This document shows, piece by piece, positions 21,301-29,116 of a stretch of DNA of 64,000 nucleotides (the stretch's first letter is position 1; every line of letters starts with the position of its first letter). Location of the stretch: positions 100,001-164,000 of the forward strand of contig JAFEUB010000298.1 in the NCBI GenBank assembly GCA_024529925.1, read 5' to 3'. Source of the DNA: Ophthalmolycus amberensis (lineage: Eukaryota > Chordata > Actinopteri > Perciformes > Zoarcidae). Below the pieces are notes generated by a model, which made no database searches, was not told the DNA's origin, and worked only from the letters and a program-made list of their open reading frames with translations. The position numbers were made by a program, and so were the translations under genes.

Positions 21301-22178
21301 TTGTCCCTGACCCCCGACCCCTCTGCGCCGACAGGACAAGACGAGCGCGCTCAGTCTGAGCAACGTGGCCGGAGTCTTCTACATCCTGATCGGAGGGCTG
21401 GGGCTCGCCATGCTGGTGGCTCTGGTCGAGTTCTGCTACAAGTCCCGGATCGAGTCCCGAAGAATGAAGGTGGGTCTGGTTTATTCACGTCTTAACTGAC
21501 CTCTCGGTAAGTCCCGCCCCCTCTGACGCAGACTGTCCAATCACAGCGTGGCATCGCTCTCTGTACTGGTTTCTGGTTTAGTGGATCACAGTGATACCTG
21601 GAGAGGCTGAAGAAGATGAACGTTTATAAAACTATAGCAGAGGACGTTAGCACAGCAGTCACTAGCGTTAGCACGTCTATGCTACGCTAGCTACTATAGG
21701 TATACGGAATGTTTAGTGGTTGTAACAGGTGATGTGTTGGTTCACTTTTACACTTCAGCTTCTATCTTTATATTTCTAACCTGTTTACATCCTGAAAAAA
21801 AATGATGGTCCATATATACAGTATATGTTTATATACTCTCTCTCTTCAACACAGTTCTCATAAAGTGGTGATGATAATCATTTGTATTGATCTGTGTCTA
21901 GTTTATGAACCACTTCTGGTGAACGATGTGTCTTTGAATTTCTTTCCTCTTTCTCTCTTTTGCAGGAGCTCATCGATGCCGCCATGACGAGCACTGGAGG
22001 AGGAGGAGGAGGAGGCGTGGCAGGCGGTTATGGAGGAGGAGGAGGAAGAGGAGGAGCTTCGGGGCTCGGAGGAGAGAACGGACGAGTTGTGACGCACGAC
22101 TTCCCGAAATCCGGAGCTCAAGGTTTACCCTGCATGAGCAAAGCTTCCGGCCTGGGACTCTCCTCCACAGGCATGTGA
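328..22178 (+). CDS. gria1: AMPA-type ionotropic glutamate receptor subunit 1 (3' part of gene)
   Basis: Glutamate-gated cation channel subunit of fast excitatory synapses, acting as a tetramer in the postsynaptic membrane. Eleven coding exons are seen: 328-438, 605-811, 3375-3590, 6189-6312, 6413-6542, 8660-8858, 9252-9499, then either 15215-15329 (flop) or 16591-16705 (flip), 21335-21469 and 21966-22178. All have AG/GT borders and compatible phases, giving 565 codons plus stop for each splice form. Ligand-binding signatures are present: PLTITLVRE in S1, GGSTKEFF and LLESSMNEY in S2. The pore has GAFMQQGCD (Gln at the Q/R site), and M3 has SYTANLAAF. The tail motif ENGRVV.HDFPKS and the short C-terminus ending STGM match GRIA1 rather than GRIA2-4. 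The signal peptide and amino-terminal domain lie outside the window to the left. I cannot tell gria1a from gria1b. Unusual points are a long, acidic, Ser-rich M1-M2 loop split by an intron and a poly-Gly stretch in the last exon. Confidence 0.95.
463..565. repeat. Short 18-19 bp tandem repeat in gria1 intron
   Basis: About five copies of a unit with the core GACCTAGTCCGAGTCCTT fill most of the 166-bp intron between the first two visible exons. The array ends about 40 bp before the acceptor at 603-604. Confidence 0.8.
605..811 (+). CDS. gria1: gria1 exon: S1 ligand-binding lobe
   Basis: 207 bp, 69 codons, phase 0 at both ends; acceptor GCAG at 601-604, donor GTGAGT at 812. It encodes the S1 core with FEGNERYEGYC, ELAAEIAKHVG and DGKYGARDPDTK, nearly identical to vertebrate GRIA1. 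The donor lies only 22 bp before a 2 kb purine-only tract. Confidence 0.93.
834..2862 (+). repeat. 2.03 kb uninterrupted homopurine (GGAGA/GAGAGGAG) tract
   Basis: Every base that I read from 834 to 2862 on the + strand is A or G, built from GGAGA, GAGAGGAG and GAGGGGAG words with no fixed period. It lies in the gria1 intron, starting 22 bp after the 5' splice site. Reading frames of about 700 codons run through it only because no purine-only codon except TGA-free combinations can stop translation; they encode Arg/Glu/Gly repeats and are not genes. Long mirror-repeat-rich purine tracts can form triplex (H-DNA) and block polymerases; that effect here is inference. Confidence 0.95.
2863..3374 (+). 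other. gria1 intron remainder, no gene seen
   Basis: A 512-bp stretch between the purine tract and the next exon. It contains a CCCTAACCCTAAGCCCC word near 3180 and a short GT run just before the acceptor at 3373-3374. I see no gene or mobile element. Confidence 0.6.
3375..3590 (+). CDS. gria1: gria1 exon: end of S1 and M1 helix
   Basis: 216 bp, 72 codons, phase 0. Begins KADVAVAPLTITLVRE, which contains the Pro, Thr and Arg that contact glutamate. It continues through the pre-M1 helix (KPGVFSFLDPLAYEIW) into M1 (MCIVFAYIGVSVVLFL). Donor GTGAGC. Confidence 0.95.
3783..4604. repeat. 820-bp octamer satellite (ATGAATAC / ATGAACAC / AGACAAAC)
   Basis: About 100 tandem octamers, mainly ACATGAAT and ACATGAAC, with a regularly recurring variant CAGACAAA. 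Because 8 is not a multiple of 3 and no frame meets a stop, three overlapping reverse frames stay open. They encode Cys/His/Val/Phe/Met repeats and are not genes. The array lies inside the hAT element at 3671-6112. Confidence 0.95.
5245..5812 (-). mobile_element. LINE 3' fragment (fish L2/Rex1-like), inserted in the hAT
   Basis: On the minus strand the 3' end finishes with (TTATC)n next to a CCCCACTGAGGGACTAATAAAG-type tail (key words ACTGAGGGACTAATAAAG), a common fish LINE terminus. Upstream, minus-strand codons at 5592-5807 encode a reverse-transcriptase C-terminal tail with HPRYLRERYRKSFLPAAVR. The 5' part is missing. The clade is assigned from memory of similar fish elements and could be a related non-LTR family. 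Confidence 0.7.
6189..6312 (+). CDS. gria1: gria1 exon: M1-M2 cytoplasmic loop, part 1
   Basis: 124 bp, phase 0 to phase 1; acceptor at 6187-6188, donor GTATCT. It begins VSRFSPYEW, continuing M1, then an acidic and Ser-rich stretch (EESDDEDETLPSSSSRR). Mammalian GRIA1 has a shorter loop here. The exon preserves the frame with the next exon. Confidence 0.85.
6413..6542 (+). CDS. gria1: gria1 exon: loop part 2 and M2 re-entrant pore with Q/R site
   Basis: 130 bp, phase 1 to phase 2; acceptor at 6411-6412, donor GTAGGA. It starts with the loop (GFPQNQNQHKEKETLEH), then [26 protein letters not shown] in part, which is the pore loop. The Q/R position is CAG (Gln), as expected for GRIA1, so Ca2+-permeable channels are predicted when the subunit is homomeric. 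Confidence 0.95.
6640..7060. repeat. Dispersed repeat copy (same family as 1-262)
   Basis: Shares a gene-like order of short blocks with 1-262 and 43055-43390, in the same orientation, beginning GGAGCTGCTACAATGTTAGC. It ends in the widespread fish word TTTATGCTAAGCTAAGCTAA near 7000. Probably a degraded DNA-transposon interior. It lies in the gria1 intron. Confidence 0.55.
7141..7440. repeat. (CA)n and (GT)n microsatellites
   Basis: Two dinucleotide arrays of opposite strand sense, (CA)n with CT interruptions at about 7141-7238 and (GT)n with CG interruptions at about 7339-7437, separated by 100 bp. Their complementarity could form a cruciform-type hairpin, which is inference. Confidence 0.9.
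7560..7985 (-). repeat. Dispersed repeat family R2, copy A
   Basis: Same sequence family as 27415-27690 and 47690-47842, here in the opposite orientation. Shared words include CCATCTTGTTTTT-like and CACTTCCTGTTCACTGG blocks, GGGCGGGGCTACAC, TAAAGCAGGGGATGC, and CCAGGGGGCTCC near the far end. The middle segment is the unit amplified into the 61-bp minisatellite at 40478-41608. Internal structure suggests a non-autonomous element, class undetermined. Confidence 0.7.
7986..8659 (+). other. gria1 intron, AT-rich, nothing recognised
   Basis: The stretch between the dispersed repeat and the M3 exon has short open frames only, no clear repeat and no RNA gene that I recognise. Confidence 0.5.
8660..8858 (+). 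CDS. gria1: gria1 exon: M3 helix and start of S2
   Basis: 199 bp, phase 2 to phase 0; acceptor CAG at 8657-8659, donor GTGAGG. It encodes [20 protein letters not shown], then NLAAFLTVERM, the gating helix with the SYTANLAAF motif. It ends with the S2 segment containing GGSTKEFFK, whose Ser-Thr bind the ligand. Confidence 0.96.
9252..9499 (+). CDS. gria1: gria1 exon: S2 ligand-binding lobe
   Basis: 248 bp, phase 0 to phase 2; acceptor TTTAG at 9247-9251, donor GTACAC. It encodes RSKIAVFEKMW through KGSALR, including LLESSMNEYIEQRKPCDTMK with the ligand-contacting Glu. The last codon (AG|A, Arg) is completed by either alternative exon. This is the position of the R/G editing site in GRIA2-4; GRIA1 is not known to be edited there. 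Confidence 0.95.
9838..10370. repeat. Dispersed fish repeats, including a hAT-Charlie-like end
   Basis: 9840-10000 has the common fish motif of repeated AGTAAAAGTAC and CAGTAAAA words. From 10089 there is CAGTGGGTCCCAACCTAGGG followed by CCCCTCCACGGGGTCACCAG, which resembles the terminus of a Charlie-type hAT element of fish. I could not define the right end or a target-site duplication. Confidence 0.45.
10389..11934. repeat. 35-bp minisatellite, about 44 copies
   Basis: Tandem array of a 35-bp unit with the core TTAGAACTAAAGAGACTC followed by TGTGACTTGTTCTGG. Variants (CTGTGAC, CGATGTC, CGGTGAC; GGTCTTAG or GGCCTTAG) recur in blocks near 10620, 10905, 11045 and 11400, suggesting higher-order duplication of multi-unit segments. 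It lies in the 5.7 kb gria1 intron before the flop exon. Confidence 0.95.
12000..12120. repeat. CTGT/TCTG-rich simple sequence
   Basis: Imperfect (CTGT)n run merging into CT-rich sequence. Simple-sequence DNA within the gria1 intron. Confidence 0.8.
12266..12783. repeat. (ATCC)n-derived minisatellite
   Basis: 518 bp of CCATCCATCC tetranucleotides punctuated by TCTACCC and CAGCTACCC words that create a patchy higher-order period. Frames through it encode His/Pro/Ser/Ile repeats (forward) or Trp/Asp/Gly/Met repeats (reverse) and are not genes. Confidence 0.95.
12791..13423 (+). other. gria1 intron sequence, no feature recognised
   Basis: It contains a short run of CATGTTTCATGTTTCATG near 13060-13110 but no gene, RNA gene or defined element that I can support. 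13711-14209 is similar. Confidence 0.5.
13424..13710 (-). mobile_element. LINE 3' fragment (Rex3/RTE-like), degenerate
   Basis: On the minus strand the words GACATGCTGGGGAGACTACA, TTCCCAACTGGCCC and CAGGAGGAGCTGGAGG follow the order known from the 3' coding end of fish RTE-clade (Rex3) elements (RDYVSQLAWERL..EELEE pattern). It is truncated at both ends with no target-site duplication found. Assignment is from memory of the family. Confidence 0.6.
14210..15172. repeat. 33-bp minisatellite ending 42 bp before the flop exon
   Basis: About 30 copies of a unit containing TCCTCAGTAGAGACATG and TAATGATAATAAC. Length variants come from loss of one ATA or addition of TGTC/GCCTG. The last unit ends at about 15172 and the flop acceptor AG is at 15213-15214, so the array occupies the region where a branch point and polypyrimidine tract normally begin. 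Each unit contains TCCTCAG|T, itself a plausible AG acceptor. Confidence 0.95.
15215..15329 (+). CDS. gria1: gria1 flop exon
   Basis: Exactly 115 bp, the conserved length of flip/flop exons, phase 2 to phase 0. It encodes NPVNLAVLKLNEQGLLDKLK, then NRWWYDKGECGTGGGDSK. The Asn-Glu-Gln-Gly-Leu and GGGDSK signatures are those of flop. Acceptor GTAG at 15211-15214, donor GTCAGA. It is spliced as an alternative to 16591-16705 and sets desensitisation kinetics in this receptor family. Confidence 0.95.
15330..16590 (+). other. Intron between flop and flip exons
   Basis: 1.26 kb with no repeat array and no gene recognised. The lack of tandem repeats contrasts with most other introns in this gene. 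Confidence 0.5.
16591..16705 (+). CDS. gria1: gria1 flip exon
   Basis: 115 bp, phase 2 to phase 0, 1.26 kb downstream of flop. It encodes IPVNLAVLKLNEQAILDKLK, then NKWWYDKGECGHKDSGRK. The KDSG.K ending is the flip signature. Acceptor GAAG at 16587-16590, donor GTCAGT. Unlike flop it retains Ala-Ile where mammalian flip has Gly-Val. Confidence 0.93.
16706..17995 (+). other. gria1 intron, no feature recognised
   Basis: There is a short poly-C run at about 16750 and a copy of the widespread fish word CCGTTTCCAGTCTTCGTGCT at 17288. I see no gene or defined element. Confidence 0.5.
17996..18346. repeat. CT-rich (TCTCTG)n and (CA)n microsatellites
   Basis: CT/TCTG simple sequence at about 17998-18182, CT run at 18250-18280 and a (CA)n run at 18283-18345, in the gria1 intron. 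Frames across it are Leu/Ser/Arg-Glu or Cys-Val repeats and not genes. Confidence 0.95.
18649..19501. repeat. 45-bp minisatellite, about 19 copies, with in-frame 15-residue reading frame
   Basis: Unit core TTCTATAGTGGTGTAAAGG then TTCCACCCTTAACCCCGTAT. Because 45 is a multiple of 3, an open frame of 267 codons runs along the + strand with the repeat YSGVKVPPLTPYERF, and another of 178 codons runs on the minus strand. There is no homology to a known protein that I recognise. Location in a gria1 intron argues for a chance reading frame. Confidence 0.93.
19502..19720. repeat. Dispersed repeat with AAGAACC / GGTTCTT words
   Basis: Contains inverted motifs such as GGGTTCTTTGGACTAAAATG and GGAAGAACCCGTTTGGAACC, typical of a family of small fish DNA elements. 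The ends are not defined. The adjacent 45-bp minisatellite unit (GGTTCTATAGTGG) may derive from one end of it. Confidence 0.5.
19721..21334 (+). other. gria1 intron with ZNF143-like motif, no gene seen
   Basis: Nothing coding is recognised. A 20-bp match to the ZNF143/STAF consensus lies at 20375-20394 and a weaker one near 20561. Confidence 0.45.
20375..20394 (+). promoter_or_regulatory. ZNF143/STAF-like motif
   Basis: ACTACATTTCCCATAATGCA matches the ACTACAA(T/C)TCCCA..ATGC consensus of ZNF143. Here it is deep inside a gria1 intron, so a role in an unmarked promoter or in looping is only inference. Confidence 0.4.
21335..21469 (+). CDS. gria1: gria1 exon: M4 helix
   Basis: 135 bp, 45 codons, phase 0; acceptor at 21333-21334, donor GTGGGT. 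It encodes DKTSALSLSNVAGVFYILIG, then GLGLAMLVALVEFCYKSR, the last membrane helix and the membrane-proximal tail. Very strongly conserved. Confidence 0.96.
21966..22178 (+). CDS. gria1: gria1 last exon: Gly-rich cytoplasmic tail
   Basis: 213 bp including the TGA stop at 22176-22178; acceptor TGCAG at 21961-21965. After ELIDAAMTST there are about 30 residues dominated by Gly, then GENGRVVTHDFPKS and the end SSTGM. Ser/Thr at -2 fits a class I PDZ ligand, as in GRIA1 (TGL). The Gly run is encoded by GGAGGA repeats and is longer than in mammals. Confidence 0.9.
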   Translation, partial: ELIDAAMTSTGGGGGGGVAGGYGGGGGRGGASGLGGENGRVVTHDFPKSGAQGLPCMSKASGLGLSSTGM

Positions 22179-23579
22179 TCAAAACCAAGACTCCTGATTG
22201 GACGGGACGCTCCTGCCTGTCTGTCTGCCTGCTTACCTGTCTGTCTGTTGCAGAGGGTAAGAAATAAAGGGGGAAAAGAAAAAGATGGAGGCGGTTGGGA
22301 GGAAGAGGAGAGAGGTGGGAAGAGAGGAGAACAGACAAATGGAGGAAAGGTGAAAGAGAGTAGTGGAGGAAGTAAGGAAAGGGAGGAAAAAAAGATGGAG
22401 GAGAGAGTAAAAGAAACAAGAACTTTAGAGAAGAAGAGAAAGAAAAGATGGACATAAGTTCAGGCAGGCAGAAGGAGGAGTGTTCATGGTCACAGAACTC
22501 TGATGAACAGAGAGCACTTGAACACAACACAAGATCCAAGATGAGCGACGGGGCTGAAAGAACTTTTACCTTTTTCTACTGAACGCCTCCTCTTCTTCTT
22601 CTTCTTCTCTTTCTTCCTCTTCTTCATCTGTTCCTCACCCCTAACCCTTCCCTCCTCCTCTTCCTCCATGATCAGAAGCTTCTTCACTTTCACACATGTG
22701 AGAGTTGAGAGGTGAGAAGAGTTCCAGCATGTAAACCTTTGAAACACGGACAAACACGCGTGTTGTACAGATACTATTCAGGGGAACATGTGATCAGCGA
22801 GCTGCCTCCATATTAATATAATAATAATAATAATAAGACAGATTGATGTCGACCTGTAGAGCTGATTGTTTATTCTGCAGTAGTAGTGACTCTCTAAAGG
22901 CGTCGTTGAACGGTTCAGCAACACGTTGAGTGAAGTACGGTGGCCCTGAGAGCTCATCTCCACCGTCTGCACACAGGAACAGGAAACAACCGAGGCTGTT
23001 TCTAGGGGACGCTCAATAGTGACGCACACTCAAGCTGACTTCCTGTCCGACGTTCGGCATAATGAGCCGTTCTTCATGTTCAACGTCACGGCCATGACCA
23101 GCTGTAGTTAGTAACAACCAGCAGGACTCTGGTAGCATGACGCTAACGTGTCCTTAGATCTTTGTCAGGTCGAGAACGCGCTCGCTCGTGCAGCTAGTTT
23201 CTGTAACTCGGCACGTGACCGCCACAAATAGTCTGCTGATGATAACACGGTTTACATTTCTGAAGATTTTACAAAAAACAGTTTGTTTTAAAATTCTTTA
23301 GAAACAGGAAGTGTTAAAACTCTTCATTAGAGTGAATCAGCTCAATGAGATAGTTTACAGGATGATCAGCATGTTTCTCTGTAAAACATTTCATACTTCT
23401 GTCCTTACGGGGTTAGTATGAAGACAACAGAGTAGTTTATGAATATGAGATATGAGTTTACACATCATTACACTGTTCATTTCATTCATTCATGACGTCC
23501 CTGACAGAAGTCTTTACATCTTCACATGAGGAGGCAGAGCAGCTCCTCCTGTGTCTGGAACAAACCGAGGTCATCTCGG
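22179..23579 (+). other. gria1 3' UTR and downstream flank
   Basis: A possible poly(A) signal AATAAA is at 22263-22268, 85 bp after the stop. 22290-22455 is purine-rich and 22585-22680 is pyrimidine-rich, so the two could pair in a transcript. 22800-22835 carries an (AAT)n run. No other gene is recognised. Confidence 0.5.
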
Positions 23580-26500
23580 CATCTCTCCGACATCTCTCCG
23601 GGTTCTTCTCCTCCCTGCTTCATGTCACGTGTTCCCCGACATCTCTCCGGGTTCTTCTCCTCCCTGCTTCATGTCACATGTTCCCCGACATCTCTCCGGG
23701 TTCTTCTCCTCACTGCTTCATGTCACGTGTTCCCCGACATCTCTCCGGGTTCTTCTCCTCACTGCTTCATGTCACGTGTTCCCCGACATCTCTCCGGGTT
23801 CTTCTCCTCCCTGCTTCATGTCACATGTTCCCCGACATCTCTCCGGGTTCTTCTCCTCACTGCTTCATGTCACGTGTTCCCCGACATCTCTCCGGGTTCT
23901 TCTCCTCCCTGTTCCTCGACATCTCTCCAGGTTCTTCTCCTCACTTCTTCATGTCACATGTTCCTCGACATCTCTCCAGGTTCTTCTCCTCACTTCTTCA
24001 TGTCACGTGTTCCCCGACATCTCTCCAGGTTCTTCTCCTCACTTCTTCATGTCACGTGTTCCCCGACATTTCTCCAGGTTCTTCTCCTCACTTCTTCATG
24101 TCACGTGTTCCCCGACATCTCTCCAGGGTTCTTCTCCTCACTTCTTCATGTCACGTGTTCCTCGACATCTCCGGGTTCTTCTCCTCCCTGTTTCATGTCA
24201 CATGTTCCCCGACATCTCTCCGGGTTCTTCTCCTCACTTCTTCATGTCACGTGTTCCTCGACATCTCTCCAGGTTCTTCTCCTCCCTGTTTCATGTCACG
24301 TGTTCCCCGACATGTCTCCGGGTTCTTCTCCTCCCTGTTTCATGTCACGTGTTCCCCGACATCTCTCCAGGTTCTTCTCCTCACTTCTTCATGTCACGTG
24401 TTCCTCGACATCTCTCCGGGTTCTTCTCCTCCCTGTTTCATGTCACGTGTTCCCCGACATGTCTCCGGGTTCTTCTCCTCCCTGTTTCATGTCACGTGTT
24501 CCCCGACATCTCTCCAGGTTCTTCTCCTCACTTCTTCATGTCACGTGTTCCTCGAGATGTCTCCAGGTTCTTCTCCTCACTTCTTCATGTCACGTGTTCC
24601 CCGACATCTCTCCAGGTTCTTCTCCTCACTTCTTCATGTCACGTGTTCCCCGACATCTCTCCAGGTTCTTCTCCTCACTTCTTCATGTCACGTGTTCCCC
24701 GACATCTCTCCAGGTTCTTCTCCTCACTTCTTCATGTCACATGTTCCCCGACATCTCTCCAGGTTCTTCTCCTCACTTCTTCATGTCACGTGTTCCCCGA
24801 CATCTCTCCAGGTTCTTCTCCTCACTTCTTCATGTCACATGTTCCTCGACATCTCGCCGGGTTCTTCTCCTCACTTCTTCATGTCACGTGTTCCTCGACA
24901 TCTCTCCGGGTTCTTCTCCTCCCTGTTTCATGTCACGTATTCCTCGACATCTCTCCGGGTTCTTCTCCTCCCTGTCTTCATGTCACGTGTTCCTCGACAT
25001 CTCTCCAGGTTCTTCTCCTCACTTCTTCATGTCACGTGTTCCTCGACATCGTCTCCAGGTTCTTCTCCTCACTTCTTCATGTCACGTGTTCCTCGACATC
25101 TCTCCAGGGTTCTTCTCCTCACTTCTTCATGTCACATGTTCCTCGACATCTCTCCAGGGTTCTTCTCCTCACTTCTTCATGTCACGTGTTCCTCGACATC
25201 TCTCCAGGTTCTTCTCCTCACTTCTTCATGTCACGTGTTCCTCGACATCTCTCCGGGTTCTTCTCCTCACTTCTTCATGTCACGTGTTCCCCGACATCTC
25301 TCCAGGTTCTTCTCCTCACTTCTTCATGTCACGTGTTCCTCGACATCTCTCCAGGTTCTTCTCCTCACTTCTTCATGTCACGTGTTCCTCGACATCTCTC
25401 CGGGTTCTTCTCCTCACTTCTTCATGTCACGTGTTCCTCGACATCTCTCCAGGGTTCTTCTCCTCACTTCTTCATGTCACGTGTTCCTCGACATCTCTCC
25501 GGGTTCTTCTCCTCACTTCTTCATGTCACGTGTTCCTCGACATCTCTCCAGGTTCTTCTCCTCACTTCTTCATGTCACGTGTTCCTCGACATCTCTCCGG
25601 GTTCTTCTCCTCACTTCTTCATGTCACGTGTTCCTCGACATCTCTCCGGGTTCTTCTCCTCACTTCTTCATGTCACGATGTTCATCGACATCTCTCCGGG
25701 TTCTTCTCCTCACTTCTTCATGTCACGTGTTCATCGACATCTCTCCGGGTTCTTCTCCTCACTTCTTCATGTCACGTGTTCCCCGACATCTCTCCGGGTT
25801 CTTCTCCTCACTTCTTCATGTCACGTGTTCCTCGACATCTCTCCGGGTTCTTCTCCTCCCTGTTTCATGTCACATGTTCCCCGACATCTCTCCGGGTTCT
25901 TCTCCTCACTTCTTCATGTCACCTGTTCCCCGACATCTCTCCGGGTTCTTCTCCTCACTTCTTCATGTCACGTGTTCCTCGACATCTCTCCGGGTTCTTC
26001 TCCTCACTTCTTCATGTCACGTGTTCCTCGACATCTCTCCAGGTTCTTCTCCTCACTTCTTCATGTCACGTGTTCCCCGACATCTCTCCGGGTTCTTCTC
26101 CTCCCTGTTTCATGTCACGTGTTCCCCGACATCTATCCGGGTTCTTCTCCTCACTGCTTCATGTCACGTGTTCCTCGACATCTCTCCGGGTTCTTCTCCT
26201 CCCTGTTTCATGTCACATGTTCCCCGACATCTCTCCGGGTTCTTCTCCTCACTTCTTCATGTCACATGTTCCTCGACATCTCTCCGGGTTCTTCTCCTCC
26301 CTGTTTCATGTCACATGTTCCTCGACATCTCTCCGGGTTCTTCTCCTCACTTCTTCATGTCACGTGTTCCCCGACATCTCTCCAGGTTCTTCTCCTCCCT
26401 GTTTCATGTCACGTGTTCCCCGACATCTCTCCAGGTTCTTCTCCTCACTTCTTCATGTCACGTGTTCCCCGACATGTCTCCGGGTTCGTCTCCTCCCTGT

Positions 26501-26704
26501 TTCATGTCACGTGTTCCCCGACATGTCTCCGGGTTCGTCTCCTCACTTCTTCATGTCACGTGTTCCTCGACATCTCTCCGGGTTCTTCTCCTCCCTGTTT
26601 CATGTCACGTGTTCCCCGACATCTCTCCGGGTTCTTCTCCTCCCTATTTCATGTCACGTGTTCCCCGACATCTCTCCGGGTTCTTCTCCTCACTTCTTCA
26701 TGTT
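23580..26704. repeat. 49-bp minisatellite, about 63 copies (3.1 kb)
   Basis: Unit core TTCTTCTCCTCACTTCTTCA then TGTCACGTGTTCCTCGACAT and CTCTCCGG. Single-base variants alternate (CACTTC/CCCTG, TCCTCG/TCCCCG, CCAGG/CCGGG), and a few units are 48 or 50 bp long. The + strand of the unit has no stop in any phase and 49 is 1 mod 3, so all three forward frames stay open for over 1,070 codons with the same 49-codon cycle. These are not genes. Each unit contains CACGTG, an E-box. Confidence 0.95.
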
Positions 26705-27414
26705 CTCTGGACTCAAACACACACGACTGTCCATTCTTTTATACTCTGAACCTGAACAGATATCAGGAATAATATGTTCACATTACTGTGATGTTATTTT
26801 TAATTGATTCATCAGTTTATTTTGATTCATATTAATGAATCTATTATTTAATAAAAACTCTGAACATTATCTGGACTTTAGTATTTCTTTGTAGTTCTAC
26901 AGACGTTCCTGGTCTCCGTGAGATGAACCCGAGTGTTGATCTCCACGGTTGTGAGATGAGGAAGCAGAGTGTTTTTAAACGGGTCGAGCATGAACCGTCC
27001 TCTTCATCAGGTTCTTCTTTAACTGGACAAAGTGCAGAAATACTGGAAAGTTTGAAGATGTGCATGACTAATAACTGTAATCTGCTGATGAAGACACGTC
27101 CACACACACTGAGACTTCTTATAGTACCACACAGACTTCTTATGACATTTTATACTCGACTTTTTAATGTATTACCAGTAGTAACTTACTATAGACACAC
27201 TATCCTATGACTCTTTTTGTATTTTTAACGATACCATGACATTTTATTTGACTTTGTTCGGCGTACTGTAAGTTTTGTCATTTTTTATGACTATTTAACA
27301 TCAGGACTTTTTTTGCATTTTAATGACACATTACTTCCTCCATCATCTCCAAAGACCTCAAGCTGACGTCTGGTAGACGCCATCAAGAGAACGTCTCAGC
27401 TCAGGAGGTGCAGC
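26705..27414 (+). other. AT-rich intergenic sequence
   Basis: No gene or element recognised between the minisatellite and a dispersed repeat. Confidence 0.5.
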
Positions 27415-27690
27415 CTAAACATTGTAAACATGAGTTTATGTCTCAATCTCTAGTTTCAAGTCTTCTTCAACACATCATGATGTTCATTTAGTACATTATG
27501 GTCCATTTAGAGTCACACAGACCATAAAGCAGGGGATGCTTTAGGGCGGGGCTACACAGTGATTGACAGGTCGACACCAGAGACGTACACGGCGTCTCTA
27601 CGTCTCCTCCTCAGTCCAGATATGGTCACTTCCTGTTCACTGGTTGATAAAAACAAGATGGCGACGGCCATAATCCAAGATGGCGAACTC
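27415..27690 (+). repeat. Dispersed repeat family R2, copy B
   Basis: Same family as 7560-7985 (inverted) and 47690-47842 (same sense). It contains CATTGTAAACATGAGTTTAT, then GACCATAAAGCAGGGGATGC and GGGCGGGGCTACACAGTGAT, ending in CACTTCCTGTTCACTGG. The GACCATAAAGCAGGG-GATTGACAGGT segment is the ancestor-like single copy of the 61-bp minisatellite unit at 40478-41608. Confidence 0.75.
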
Positions 27691-28830
27691 AAGGCTTCAA
27701 AACATCCACGAACCAATGAGTGAGGTCACGATGACGACGTCCTCGTCTTCAGTCTGTGGGTTTAACACGGTCAGCTCTCATTCATCTGTTGAAGTTCTTC
27801 AGTTTAACATGTGAGTGAACACTGATTCCTTTCTTCACTTATTTGATCTGTAAAAGAAGGTTTCCTGTTTTATTTAAATGTGCAGCACTTTGAGCATCAT
27901 CGTCTGTATGAAATGTCCTGTACAAATAAAGATTATTATTATTAATATTATTAAATATGACTAAAACCAGCTCAGATGTACACTGGGTGCAGATTCTTCT
28001 TTGCGTCATCGATCCGTCTCTCGGCTCAACGTCTTCATTTCTTCTTTCTGGAACTTTTCTGTTCTTTCTCCTGCGACCGTCTCTTTCGTCCTCGTTTCTG
28101 TCCATTAGCTTCTGCTCTTTGTTCCCCTGAGCTCCCCGGACCTCTCATTGAATGGTTTGGTGTCCTGAGGGGGGACATCATATCACGTAACACCTCATTA
28201 CTCCCCCGGCTGTGAGGGAGGACGGAGACCGACGGGGGACGAAACAAAGCCGACAATTAGCCCCGAAGGGCCCCGATTAGGAGTTTGTGGCTCATTACCT
28301 TTCTGCTGCTCGCGCTCCAAGAAAAAGCTCCAGAAGACCTGCGATGGGGAGGAGGACTGAGAAGAGTCAGCAGAAAACTTCTTCTGCATGAAAACACAAC
28401 ACAAGAGCAGAAGCTGAGGATGAAGACTTTTCTGTGATCGTCTTTTTATTCTTCTGGTCTTTGTTGGATTTACGTCTTCAGTGGGAACCAATGAGCTTTG
28501 AGCTGAGAGACGAAGACAGGAAGTCACGAGTATTCAGAGTTTACTTCATAGAGCACATCTGTGGTACATCTCGACAGAGGAAATACATCTTTAATAACCA
28601 TATGATACGATATAAATGGACCAGAAAATCACATTTATCCTCATTATACACACTTACATAACCACATTCATGTTGATCACACACACACACACACGCATGC
28701 AAACAGTGTGATGAAGCTGTGGGTTGAATTGAGGGATTATAAAAATCACATAACGATTCATGAAGGAATTATGAAGGAACATCTGTTGAAAACTGTCGGA
28801 GAAGAAGAAGGAGAGGAAGAAGAAGAAGAA

Positions 28831-28873
<43 letters not shown>

Positions 28874-29085
28874 GGGCTTTAAAGTCCGAAACACGCAAAA
28901 ATAAAACAAGTCGAGCGACCCAGACGAGACGAGACGATTGGCTGTCAGGGAATTAACGAAAGCCAATCAAAGCGTGCAAAATGTAATTGTGGGTTTTGGT
29001 TTTACAGCAGAGAGCCGTTATCAGCAGCAGATAGAGCTGTGATTACATATACATACATGTACATATATGTATATATATGTATATA

Positions 29086-29116
<31 letters not shown>

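Noticed and set aside
23492..26807. Three overlapping forward frames of more than 1,070 codons each
   Set aside because: All come from a 49-bp minisatellite with no stop in any phase. The same peptide cycle appears in all three frames, so there is no coding selection.
28198..28527. 109-codon reverse frame as a possible gene
   Set aside because: No recognisable domain, no splice partners that I could find, ordinary composition.
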